This document shows positions 1 through 11,244 of a stretch of DNA of 64,000 nucleotides, in pieces; position 1 is the first letter of the stretch, and each line of letters begins with the position of its first letter. This stretch comes from Sanderia malayensis. Its lineage: Eukaryota > Cnidaria > Scyphozoa > Semaeostomeae > Pelagiidae. The notes beneath the pieces are model-generated. The model searched no databases. It was not told the origin of the DNA and saw only the letters and a list, made by a program, of their open reading frames with translations. The stretch is from NCBI GenBank assembly GCA_013076295.1, contig RQOL01000699.1:2976001-3040000 (forward strand), given 5' to 3'. The translations under genes and the position numbers were made by a program.

Positions 1-349
1 GTATTAAACAAAAGGATACAAGTTCTTTCCAATAAAATTCAGCCAGCCACAGATAGAAACTTCCTTCTTGTAAATGAGAATACGGCATGAAATAAATACC
101 TAGTTATTCATTTTACCAACGTGAATGAAAATAATAGACGTCTAACGTTGAGAAAAGGGCCGTATCAACTTGTGTGTTTGTCTGTTCACCCAAAAAAACT
201 ATATAGCAATAACAGACTTTGTTTAGTTCAAAGGAAAAAGAAGGAAGTAGTTTCCAAGCCAAGCGATGAACAAGGAAGTGAAATATACCAAGCAGATTTG
301 TCAATATATTCTTAAATTTCAATTGTTTTTCCGCAATTTTGCTGATGAA

Positions 350-490
350 AAGTGTCTCCATGAATGGAGCAATAACTGTGTCTGGTAGTTTACCATTGAA
401 TGCGAAAGAATAAAAGCAATTAATTTCAAGTAATAATAAGCTGACGATATAAGCAATGGCACGTTTAAAATATTGACACAAAAGAGGAGA
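350..490 (+). pseudogene. Decayed V-domain exon relic, copy 1
   Basis: The plus strand translates as NGAITVSGSLP and then, after a stop, ISSNNKLTI. This parallels NGAITVSSSLP and AISNNSTLMI in the V exon of copy B. In-frame stops and small indels break it. It lies about 360 bp upstream of the orphan leader exon at 850, in plus orientation, so it is a remnant of another plus-strand receptor gene. Confidence 0.6.
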
Positions 491-849
491 GTTATTTGAC
501 CCACCCATCTTGGGTAAAATTCCCCCACGGAGTGTTTGCATGAAATTCTCGTGATCAGAAAGGTGAAGGTTTTGAATTTCATAACTTTTCTATCCTTTCT
601 GGTATCAAGTTACTAACACTTTATTTTCATCTCAGTAACAAACTCACAGGTCGATAATTCTACAAAAGGTTTTTAACGCAGTGAAAGGATTTCCAGCAAT
701 TCAAACAGAAAATATTACTGTTGGTTTTTGAGAAAGCTTTAATTCATTAAAGCTTTTCTTTCAAAAAGGCTTCGTTTGAAATGCAAAATTGAGAACTGCA
801 AAATATCGATCCTGAAGTTATGACATTGTCAACAAAGAAATACAACACA

Positions 850-919
850 ATGTCGCAATTTATAATCAAGTTCTTTGTTATATTGCACATAATTTTTCTA
901 TTCTTCATCTTTGTGAAAG
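850..919 (+). pseudogene. Orphan signal-peptide exon, copy 1
   Basis: This 70-nt exon reads MSQFIIKFFVILHII and continues hydrophobic to FVK. It ends in phase 1 before a GTAAGA donor, nearly identical to exon 1 of the receptor gene at 12403. No receptor body follows on this strand within several kb, because the 3' end of minus-strand copy A begins at 1630. It is either a dead duplicate of exon 1 or a distal alternative first exon for the plus-strand gene. Confidence 0.7.
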
Positions 920-1629
920 GTAAGAAAGAAGTTTGAATTCTTATCTGAGCTAACTTCGTATGCATTACCTTTGCATGATCATAAAAACTTAGCTCGGAAT
1001 CTGAATTTAAGCTTTTTTCAAACGGTAACAAAAAGTAATTTGGAGAAAATGAATTAAGTTGATAAAAATATGGAGATGAAACATTCTACTGATGAGCTTT
1101 AATGTGGCCCAACCTAATACCGTGGACGTTGGTACCAGGCCATGTAAAAAGTAGCTGGCGTGCAAGGTAATTACAAGAAAGCACTAACTCGATTCGTACG
1201 TGGACTCTCAATACAACAACTTTAAGATTTAAATGAGTTACAAAATAATTTTCCAATAAAAATGTCCTTGCCGAAATTTTCTGGATGAATCTTTAATAAA
1301 AGTTAAATAAAAACAAACTTATTTTGGCGAAATGACAGTAGTTAATAATCAATTGTAAAACAGCAGACACCCTTTTATAAGAAGCTATGATTTTTCTCTG
1401 CGTCAATAATTTAAACGGTTGGTTTGGTCACCCTGTGATTTAAGTAAATTGATCAAATGAACTCTGTTAAGTTGTGGCCGAGCCAAGAAGATGGCATTCC
1501 AGGAATCTCAATTCTTAAATAATAATAATAGTTAAAAAAACGTAATTATGTGTAAGCAAAGCCATCATTATCGTAGGTCAGCATTTACAATGGGGTAAAC
1601 CCCATTTAAAAAATCTTTAAGCTGGCAGC

Positions 1630-4105
1630 TCACACTGGGATATTATTTCTTACATTGACATAAGTACCGTTCTTTGGAGTTTCATGTGCGACATTAATAG
1701 GAGCTTCATATGCATGGCTTTTTGAAGTTTGGCATAGGTGGCTTTCTTTACCTTTTTCACTTGATGACTTCGTCAAGCTTGCATAATTTTGTTGCTGTTG
1801 GTTGCAATTTTCCTGATCTTCAAGGTCCATATAATGCATTTCCATGTTTAGATTTGATTCTGGACTTGTATTCCTTCAAGATTGCATGACAATATTACAT
1901 CATCATAATAAGAAAACAGCAACAGATTTAATGTTGACGACATTTTGAATTTAATTGCCCACAAAAATTAATAACAGTTATATTATTTGATAAATGCTTA
2001 CCTTATTACAGTACTTTTGGTGTGCACACCTGAAAGAAGACCACAGAATAATTAACAACTAAAGCGACAAAGAGATCTGAAAATACATCGACAAAAATAT
2101 CGAAAGATATTTCAAAGCTGAACATGAGGAATTGAGTGGGAAAATTCTAATTTTCTGACAAGATGATTTGTAAATAATAAAACATTTTCATTCATAAAGT
2201 AATTGAAAAATGATAGACACCAGTGCTGCCATTTCGTCTGAGTATTATCACCAGTAGAAGAAGAGCAGTAATAATAATAATCAAAATTGCAATGACGACA
2301 CTGTATGCAATGTGAAGCGACAATGTTTGAGCACAGATCTTCCAATCCAGGTTTTCTGTGGTTGTAGCTGCATCAAAATAAGAAATTTTATAATTTGAAA
2401 GTATATGTGAAACGTAATGGAAACATCGTTATAAAATGCGATCGAAATATAACAAAATAAGAACAATTGCTTCTGTTGTGTTTCATCAATTAATAGCTAC
2501 GTTTGACGCATGAAAAACTGTAAGACTCATACTAAAAGAGATGGCACTTAAAGATAATATCGCAACACATTTTGACGCACGTGAGCCATGTAATAGAAAC
2601 ATACCTTTTGTAGTAGAAACTTTAGTGGGCATAACAGTTGGTATAACGGCAACATGAGCAGTAAATGTTTGGCTTCTCCTTGTAGATTTCATTGTTAGTT
2701 CAACTTGAGTGATGTTAATATTACATGTAATACCACATCTTGTTGTCTCCGATTTATCTATTTCTTTATTTACGTAATAAACAACCCCAGCTGAATCTTT
2801 AAAGCGCACGGTGTATGTGACGATGCAAAGACCGGCTTCTTTCTTCTGCCATTTGACTTCAACACATGATGAACTTCGTTTACCAGCCCTTAGATTTGGG
2901 TTGGCAAAATTCACTTGAAAAAAATGAAGTAAGATAAAAGAACTTCGTCATAAAACTAATGCACAGAAGCGCTTTAAATAATGTGAAATTGTTTTAATAT
3001 TTTATTAGTTTTCACAATACTATCGTATTATGAATAACTAATGAAACCATGAAAGCTAGATGAGTTATAGAAATTATAATCTGAATCCAGTATCCTACTT
3101 ACATAAAACAGAGACAGTTGTTTGAATATCAGCTGCATTTCCAATGCTGTTTTTTACACTGATAGTAAGGGTCTTATTGCAATAACTTGCATCAATGTTA
3201 TTCATTGTGTATTCAGCATTGTAAATAAATTTGTATTGTTCATTGACAGTAAGAGATGTTTTTGTGCTTGAACCAGACCATTGTACTTCAGCATTTGGTT
3301 TAGGATTTCCATCAAAACTTGTTACAACTGATAACATGCCATTTTCTGAAACTTCAATATTTCTTGCTGGAGTTGAAATGTAGGATGGAGTACCTGAGGA
3401 AAATAAAAATAATCATTTCAATGAAACTGTCATAATAAACTGGGCAAAATAAACAGGAAAATAATTTTGTTAACTAACTGTGATGCCTTGCAGCTTGTTC
3501 AGTGGCTTTCAGCTTCACCCCCCCCCCACCCCCAATGGAAGTGTCTCTACGCCACAAATTCAATTGAGAAATGATAAGTAAGGAAAGCTTGGATACTCCA
3601 GTTATATAAGTAAATAAATAAATAAGTAACTATGAAAAGAAAAGACCTTACCTTGGATTGTTAACTTCACAACTGGTTTTAGAACCAAACTTATAGTACC
3701 TGAGCCCCCTATAACTTGTGCAACAACAATAGATTTGAACTGCAGAAATGTGTCATTATATTGAAGGTTGCTGATCATCAATGTACTATTGTTTGAAATT
3801 GCTGTTACTCTTCCATTCAATGAACTTGGTAAAGTACCAGACACATTCATTGGTCCATTCAATGCATTTCTCGTTGCTATTATGGTGAAAGTATTTGAAG
3901 AGGTATCATTGACAATCCACTCTTGTCTGTTAAAATTTACTATGCCAGCACCATTAAATGTATAACTCCAATGCAACCAAACAGCTGAATTTTTCATTGC
4001 TGTGATGGAGCTTAGTGATGATAATGCTTCATTTGGAACAACTGCTTGTGCTGTAAATAAAAATGTGCAAAAGAGTTTGCATAGGAATGCCAATCTACCA
4101 AGCAT
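1630..4105 (-). CDS. Alr-like Ig/FN3 membrane receptor, copy A
   Basis: This is a putative type I membrane receptor of the cnidarian Alr-like kind. Coding exons on the minus strand, 5' to 3', are 4105-3652, 3393-3103, 2913-2605, 2367-2221, 2029-2002 and 1873-1630, giving 490 aa if the start is the ATG at 4105. Exon 1 holds a hydrophobic leader ending AQA and a V-like domain that has tryptophans (WLHWSY) but no B/F-strand cysteines. Exon 2 is an I-set-like domain with a single F-strand cysteine (ASYC). Exon 3 is an FN3-like spacer with four cysteines and a Thr-rich end. Exon 4 is the transmembrane helix (IAILIIIITALLLLVIIL). A 28-nt microexon and a Tyr-rich tail (YMDL, YASL, YEAP, YVNV) follow. 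The domain introns are all phase 1. The start is uncertain: a conserved acceptor (TTTACAG) at 4051 in phase 1 suggests a separate upstream signal exon, as in the gene at 12403. Ligand and function are inferred only. Confidence 0.8.
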
Positions 4106-4691
4106 GTTAATCATATTAATCAACGTATTCTTCAATTGATCTTTTTATCAATTAAAGCGTATATACAGCACAATGCATGTACAATATGACATAAATACGT
4201 CATTTAAAATCATGTTTACAACGTGTTACCATTTGTTGACTTCGGAGAAGAAATTCCCAAGAGAAGCAGTAAAATCAATTTTGGAAGGGTTGACATCTTG
4301 TCTCTTGTGTTAAACAAAAGGATAAAGTTCTTTCCAATAAAATTCAGCCAGCAGCCAACAAGTCCTCTGTAGTTCAGCCCACAATGAGATGAAAAAATTG
4401 TTGACCACCGATAAAAACTTCCTTGTTGTAAATGAGAGAATGCGGCTCACTTTTATGAATCGATATGAAATAAGTACCTAGTTTTTCATTTTACCTGCAT
4501 GGATGAAAACAATACACCTCTAAAGTTGAAAAAAGGGCTTTATCAACTTGTGTGTTTGTGTGTGCATCCAAAACACTATATGGCAATAACAGACTTTGTT
4601 TAGTTTCAAACGAAAAAGAAGGAAGTAGTTTCCAAGCCAAGCGATGAACAAGGAAGTGAAATATACCAGGCAAATTTGTCAATATACTTTT

Positions 4692-5840
4692 TGACTCGCG
4701 ACGCGCATGCGCAAGCGAGTATATGTTGGTGAGTGGGGAAAAATGTTGTGTTCTGTGTCTGTGTCTGTGTCTGTGTCTGTGTCTGTGTCTGTGTAGACTT
4801 TTACTTGCCCATATAAGGTATGTGCCTCAGATTCAAACGTTCACTTTTGATTTGAAATGAGGCTACCAAGTATGATATCACTTTGCAAGTTTTTCATTGG
4901 ATAAAGTGTAAACTTGTTGAAATAACAAACAACATGACGTACCATACTAGATACTGGGCACGCTGTGGCAGGGGGGGACCACGAGCACGATCACGCACGG
5001 AGACGGGGAGCATTTTTGACTCGTTGGAAGCATCAGGTGAAAAGAAGAAAGTTTTCTAGCTATATGCTTATGCAACTAATACAACAATTATAGTATTTCA
5101 TTTTTGTTTTGGAAAATCATATGATTCCATAGAATTAATGTTTAACAGTTGCCAAAAATTTATTAAATAACAAATGAACTAACCAATTATCAACATAAGT
5201 TTTATTTTCAAAACGGGCATCCAGCTCTTTCAGAGATAGGTAGGCCTTCACAACCCGATTCTTTATCATCACTGCCGTACCAAGCTAAGAGGTTCTCCTT
5301 CGTGCGAGTTTCGACTATACGAACTGACTACTGAATAGTCTTCGTCTTCTTCGCTATCCTCAGGAAGACTTCCTCCTTCGCTGTCAGAGGAATTTGTTTT
5401 GAACTACTATTTTCGCAATCCGACATTTTGAAATAGCCAGACACTGTTTCAACACAGGCCGGCCGGGCAGCTCTTCCTCAGAGAACAATAGTTGAAGAAC
5501 AATAGCTCGGTTCATTCTGACGTCACACTGAATCAAAATCTTGAAAGTTTTATTTTTTTCAAAATTTGTTAAAATTTCTGTTTTTAATTGAAAGCAACGA
5601 GAATTGACTCATAATGTGAGGAAAATATCGCGCAGACCTGGCTGTGTTTGAGCTTGGAAAAAATATACTTATACTCGTCAGAAAACACTCAAAATAGGTT
5701 CATAGTGATACTCAGATCTTTTTCTCTCCATCTCCGTAAAAAATCGATATGTCATTTCAGGCTGCATAAGCCCTTTAATTTAATATTACTTTTTTCACTT
5801 TCTGGATAATACAGTGAAATAAGCCATCTGTCGCGAGTCA
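4692..5840. mobile_element. DNA-transposon-like insertion with short inverted termini
   Basis: The segment is absent from the paralogous positions near 310 and 11840. It is bounded by TGACTCGCGAC (4692-4702) and its exact reverse complement (5830-5840). It carries a (TGTGTC)n microsatellite at about 4752-4794. On the minus strand near 5430 there is a short Ser/Asp/Glu-rich ORF start (MSDCENSSS, then SEEDEDYSVV in another frame). The exact ends and target duplication are unclear, and the superfamily is not recognised. Confidence 0.55.
4752..4794. repeat. (TGTGTC)n microsatellite
   Basis: About seven tandem copies of a 6-bp unit lie inside the transposon-like insertion. Confidence 0.9.
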
Positions 5841-6129
5841 CCTCAAGGTTCCTTTGATTAATCTTAATTGTTTTCCCGCAATTTTGCTGATGAAAAGTGG
5901 GCAGTGAATTTTTAATACCACAAAGGCATATTTAAGGATTTAAGGTACAAATGCTACCATTTTAAGGATTACTTAATTTCTAACGACTCAAAAAACCTAT
6001 ATGCAATTAAAAATCTCCCTATCAAATTCGCGGAATGCAAAATGTATTGTTATCTATTGCCACTCTGCATGAGGCAATCGGTTGTTTGAGCTTCTCATTT
6101 TCACAATCAGAGTTAAAATTAGGCAAAGC

Positions 6130-6310
6130 AAAACCCAGTTCGTATAATCATTGATGCGACTTCGAGTATTCAAACCGCTAAAGCAAAAACCAATGCATGA
6201 ATGGAGCAATAACTGTGTCTGGTAGTTTACCATTGAGAGTAAAAGCAATTTCAAATAATAATAAGCTGATGATATAAGCAATGGCATATTTAAATTAAAA
6301 TACTGACACA
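6130..6310 (+). pseudogene. Decayed V-domain exon relic, copy 2
   Basis: This is a longer copy of the relic at 350-490. Reading frames include IIDATSSIQTAKAKT, parallel to IVNDTSSNTKTTIAT of the intact V exons, then NGAITVSGSLP and AISNNNKLMI. Stops interrupt the frame. The matching segment is missing before the third leader exon at 12403. Confidence 0.6.
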
Positions 6311-6684
6311 AACGTTATTTGGCCCACCAATCTTGTGTAAAATTCCCCCACGGAGTGTTTGCATGAAATTCTCGTGATCGTGATCAGAGACGTAAATCCC
6401 TGAAGGTTTTCAATTTCATAACTCTTCTATCCTTTCTGCTATCAAGTTACTAACATTTTATTTTCATCTCAGTCTTGTAACAAACTCGCAGGTCGATAAT
6501 TCTACAAAAGATTTTTAACACAGTGAAAGGATTTCCAGCAATTAAAATATTACTGTTGGTTTTTGAGAAAGCTTTAATTCATTAAAGCTTTTCTTTCAAA
6601 AAGGCTTTGTTTGAAATGCAAAATTGAGAACTACAAAATATCGATCCTGAAGTAATGACATTGTCAACAAAGAAGCACAACACA

Positions 6685-6754
6685 ATGTCGCAATTTATAA
6701 TTAAGTTCTTTGTTATATTGCACATAATTTTTCTATTCTTCATCTTTGTGAAAG
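6685..6754 (+). pseudogene. Orphan signal-peptide exon, copy 2
   Basis: This is the second copy of the same leader exon (ATG at 6685, phase-1 GTAAGA donor). The downstream homology runs a short way into the intron and is interrupted by the LTR element at 6798-8097. The 3' end of minus-strand copy B then follows. The ORF and donor are intact, so it could still be used as a first exon. Confidence 0.7.
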
Positions 6755-6797
6755 GTAAGAAACAAGCTTGAATTCTTATCTGAGCTAACTTCGCATG

Positions 6798-7137
6798 TGT
6801 AACGATTGGTGTTTAAAGCTTCTGTCGATAATTGTTTAATCCTCGTAATGTATCAGTGTCTCCATCGTATCCTGTTGTCTTGAACCTTGTGATATTGTCA
6901 TTTCCGTGTTTTGTATTGAATTGTAAATGTGTTAAAGTCCCGTGACGTAAATGTGTTGTTTGTTAACAGTGTTATAATTCATGTTCTGTGTTAGATAAGT
7001 TTAGTTTTACTGTTGATTCGATACAAGAAAGATCTCTAAAGTTATCAAGGCAGTTGTATATTTCTGGCTTAGGCCTTCGGGCCGAAGCACTCTCTACACG
7101 CTATAAAAGAACCAGAGCGTGCACCCTAAACGCTACA
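6798..7137 (+). repeat. 5' LTR of the TRIM-like element
   Basis: This 340-bp repeat begins TGTA and ends TACA. It contains TATAAAAGA near its 3' end as a likely promoter. Confidence 0.92.
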
Positions 7138-7757
7138 TTTGGTGACAGAGGTGGGATAGCATTGTAGAGAGCGTGGAGTAGATGGAAACGTAATGTTGCT
7201 CGTGTCTTTTTGCCTTCGACGTTGGATAATAATGAAAGAGTCGGTATCTTGTATCTTGGAGAACCAGTGACAGAGGGAACTACATTTTTGAAATTTTTAT
7301 CTACCGTTTGACTGCTTTTGGGGCTATGCTGGTAATAAGCTTGCTTAATCTGATTCTGATTCGTTTGACTTCGTTCAACATTTACGTGGCTGAACTGATT
7401 CGATTTTGAAGATAAACATTTCGTGATGAAGCTGAACATTATTTACAAGAACCCAAGTTTAAATCGAAGAAATGATGTTGTTGAAAATGCCGTTAGCCGA
7501 GAAATGTGTAGATGGTTGCAGCAATGGAGAATTTGGGAAGTCTCCATTTTGAGAATTTTACGGATTTTATTTTCAAAGATGTGATGTTGAAGTCGGAAAC
7601 CATCGGGTGATGTTGAAGGACCTTCCGTTACCTGCCGATTTGCGCCCTCCGGGGACTTCATTCACTTTGGACACTTTGTTTTTATTTTTGCTTTTATTCT
7701 TGGACTATTCGGACAATTCAAACTGGATCAGATCTTATGTTATAACGGAGGGGAGAG

Positions 7758-8097
7758 TGTAACGATTGGTGTTTAAAGCTTCTGTCGATAATTGTTTAAT
7801 CCTCGTAATGTATCAGTGTCTCCATCGTATCCTGTTGTCTTGAACCTTGTGATATTGTCATTTCCGTGTTTTGTATTGAATTGTAAATGTGTTAAAGTCC
7901 CGTGACGTAAATGTGTTGTTTGTTAACAGTGTTATAATTCATGTTCTGTGTTAGATAAGTTTAGTTTTACTGTTGATTCGATACAAGAAAGATCTCTAAA
8001 GTTATCAAGGCAGTTGTATATTTCTGGCTTAGGCCTTCGGGCCGAAGCACTCTCTACACGCTATAAAAGAACCAGAGCGTACACCCTAAACGCTACA
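7758..8097 (+). repeat. 3' LTR of the TRIM-like element
   Basis: This is the direct copy of 6798-7137 with one difference. It is preceded by the purine tract at 7746-7757 and followed by the CATG target duplication. Confidence 0.92.
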
Positions 8098-8766
8098 CAT
8101 GCAACCTTTGCATGATCATAAAAACTTAGCTCGGAATCTGAATTTAAGCGTTTTTCAAACGGTAACAAAAGGTAATTTGGAGAAAATGAATTAAGTTGAT
8201 AAAAATATGGAGATGAAACATTCTACTGATGAGCTTTAATGTGGCCCAACCTAATACCGTGGACGTTGGTACCCAGGCCATGTAAAAAGTAGCTGGCGTG
8301 CAAGGTAATTACAAGAAAGCACTGACTCGATTCGTATGTGGACTGTCAATACAAGAATTTTAAGATTTAAATGAGTTACAAAATAATTTTCCAATAAAAA
8401 TGTCCTTGCCGAAATTTTCTGGCTGATTCTTTAATAAAAGTTAAATAAGAAAAACTTATTTTGGCGAAATGACAGTAGTTAATAATCAATTGTAAAACAG
8501 CAGACACCCTTTTATAAGAAGCCATGATTTTTCTCTGCGTCAATAATTTAAACGGTTAGTTTTGTCACCTTGTGATTTAAGTAAATTGATCAAATGAACT
8601 CTGTTAAGTTGTGGCCGAGCCAAGAAGATGGCATTCCAGGAATCTCAATTCTTAAATAATAATAATAGTTAAGAAAACGTAATTATGTGTGAGCAAAGCC
8701 ATCATTATCGTAGGTCAGCATTTACAATGGGGTAAACCCCATTTAAAAAATCTTTAAGCTGGCAGC

Positions 8767-11244
8767 TCACACTGGGATATTATTTCTTACATTGACATAA
8801 GTACCGTTCTTTGGAGTTTCATGTGCGACATTAATAGGAGCTTCATATGCATGGCTTTTTGAAGTTTGGCATAGGTGGCTTTCTTTACCTTTTTCACTTG
8901 ATGACTTCGTCAAGCTTGCATAATTGTGTTGCTGTTGGTTGCCATTTTCCTGATCTTCAAGGTCCATATAATGCATTTCCATGTTTAGATTTGATTCTGG
9001 ACTTGTATTCCTTCAAGATTGCATGACAATATTACATCATCATAATAAGAAGAAAGCAAGAGATTTAATGCTGACGATATTTTGAATTTAATTACCCACA
9101 ACACTCTAAATTAATCACATTTATATTATTTGATAAATGCTTACCTTATTACAGTGCTTTTTGTGTGCATACCTGAAAGAAGACCACATAATAATTAACA
9201 ACTAATGCAAAAAAAAGAGATCTGGAAAATACATCGATAAAAATAGCGAAAGATATTTCAAAGCTGAACATGAGGAATTGAGTGAGAAATTTCTAATTTT
9301 CTGACAAGTTGATTTGTAAATAATAAAACATTTTCATTCATAAAGTAATTGAAAAATGATAGATACCAGTGCTGCCATTTCGTCTGAGTATTATCACCAG
9401 TAAAAGAAGAACAGTAATAATAATAATCAAAATTGCAATGACGACACTGTATGCAATGTGGAGGAGCGACAATGTTTGAGCACAGATCTTCCAATCCAAG
9501 TTTTCTGTGGTTGTAGCTGCATCAAAATAAGAAATTTTATAATTTGAAAGTATGTGTAAAACGTAATGGAAACATCGTTATAAAATGCGATCGAAATATA
9601 ACAAAATAAGAACAATTGCTTCTGTTGTGTTTCATTAATTAATAGCTACGTTTGACGCATGAAAAACTGTCCAACTCATACTAAAAGAGATGGCACTTAA
9701 AGATAACATCGCAACACATTTTGACGCACGTGAGCCATGTAATAGAAACATACCTTTTGTAGTAGAAACTTTAGTGGGCATAACAGTTGGTATAACGGCA
9801 ACATGAGCAGTAAATGTTTGGCTTCTCCTTGTAGATTTCATTGTTAGTTCAACTTGAGTGATGTTAATATTACATGCAATACCACATCTTGTTGTCTCTG
9901 ATTTATCTATTTCTTTATTTACGTAATAAACAACCCCAGCTGAATCTTTAAAGCGCACGGTGTATGTGACGATGCAAAGACCGGCTTCTTTCTTCTGCCA
10001 TTGGACTTCAACGCAGGATGAACTTCGTTTACCAGCCCTTAGATTTGGGTTGGCAAAATTCACTTGAAAAAAATGAAGTAAGATAAAAGAACTTCATCAT
10101 AAAACTAATTCACGGAAGCGCTTTAAATAATGTGAAATTGTTTTAATATTTTATTAGTTATTCACAATACCGGTATTATGAATAACTAATAAAACCATGA
10201 AAGCTAGATGAGTTATAGAAATTATAATCTGAATCTAGTATGCTACTTACATAAAACGGAGACAGTTGTTTGTATATCAGCTGCATTTCCAATGCTGTTC
10301 TTTACACTGATAGTAAGGGTCTTTCCACAATAACTTGCATCAGTGTTATTCATTGTGTATTCAGCATTGTAAATAAATTTGTATTGTTCATTGACAGTGA
10401 GAGATGTTTTTGTGCTTGAACCAGACCATTGTACTTCTGCATTTGGTTTGGGATTTCCATCAAAACTTGCTACTACTGATAACATGCCATTTTCTGAAAC
10501 TTCAATATTTCTTGCTGGAGTTGAAATGTAAGATGGGGCACCTAAATCAAAAAAATCATTTCAATGAAAATGTCAAAATAAACTGGGTGAAATACACAGG
10601 AAAATAATTTTGTCAACTAACTGTGATGCCAGAGCCCTGCAGAAGATGGGCTTACAAGGGTTACTTGAACACAAACAAATGCCTTATTGAATCACAGCTC
10701 ATTCCGTGGCTTTCAGCCCCCCCCCCAATGGAAATGTCTCCATGCCACAGATTCAATTGAGAAAAGAAAGTAAGGAAAGCTTGATACTCCAGTTATATAA
10801 GTAAATAAATAAATAAGTAACTATGAAAAGAAAAGACCTTACCTTGGATTGTTAACTTCACAACTGGTTTTAGATCATAATGTAAAGTACCTGAGCCCCC
10901 TGTAATTTGCACAACAACAGTTGACTTAAACTGAAGTAGCGTGTCATTATATTGAAGATTGCTGATCATCAATGTACTATTGTTTGAAATTGCTGTTACT
11001 CTTCCAATCAATGAACTTGGTAAACTGCTAGACACAGTTATTGCTCCATTCAATGCACTTCTTGTTGCTATTGTGGTTTTAGTATTGGAAGAGGTATCAT
11101 TGACAATCCACTCTTGTCTGTTAAAAGAAACCATACCACCATAAGCATTGAATGTATAATTCCAATTTAACCAAACAGCTGAATTTTTCATTGCTGTGAT
11201 GGAGCTTGGTGACGATGATGCTTCATCTGGAACAACTGCTTGTG
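8767..11244 (-). CDS. Alr-like Ig/FN3 membrane receptor, copy B (start exon not found)
   Basis: This is the tandem duplicate of the gene at 1630-4105, offset by about 7137 bp. Exons are 11244-10843 (V-like domain), 10541-10251 (I-set-like), 10062-9754 (FN3-like spacer), 9516-9367 (membrane helix), 9172-9145 (28-nt microexon) and 9010-8767 (tail). Frame is kept throughout, giving 473 residues without a leader. The V-like domain differs from copy A at 27 residues plus one indel, whereas the other domains are nearly identical. The ITAM-like spacing YMDL-x12-YASL is retained. No in-frame ATG lies directly upstream: a deletion relative to copy A breaks the contiguous leader and a TAG precedes the exon. 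So the gene either uses a separate signal exon through the TTTTTTTACAG acceptor at 11245-11255 or has lost its start. The tail exon ends in a TGA at 8769-8767. Confidence 0.75.

Larger units (their letters stand above)
4135..6684. other. Shared upstream region of divergent receptor genes, second copy
   Basis: This stretch separates minus-strand copy A from the plus-strand leader exon at 6685. Homologous stretches are 1-849 and about 11340-12402. Besides the insertion and V-exon relic listed separately, I see no intact coding exon. Its left part is the likely promoter of copy A. Confidence 0.5.
6798..8097 (+). mobile_element. Non-autonomous LTR retrotransposon (TRIM-like), young insertion
   Basis: Two 340-bp LTRs (6798-7137 and 7758-8097) start TGTAACG and end CGCTACA. 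By eye they differ at one position (G at 7121, A at 8081). The element is flanked by the 4-bp duplication CATG (6794-6797, 8098-8101). A TATAAAAGA box lies in each LTR. A primer-binding-like TGGTGACAGAGGTGGGAT follows the 5' LTR, and a purine tract GGAGGGGAGAG precedes the 3' LTR. The 620-bp interior has only a short possible gag remnant (LDNNERVGILYLGEP). The paralogous empty sites near 965 and 12513 lack it. Confidence 0.93.

Noticed and set aside
113..541. 142-codon ORF on the minus strand
   Set aside because: It is the antisense of the decayed V-domain relic and has no domain of its own.
7101..7661. Two minus-strand ORFs of 112 and 72 codons
   Set aside because: They lie antisense inside the LTR element and are not like gag or pol.
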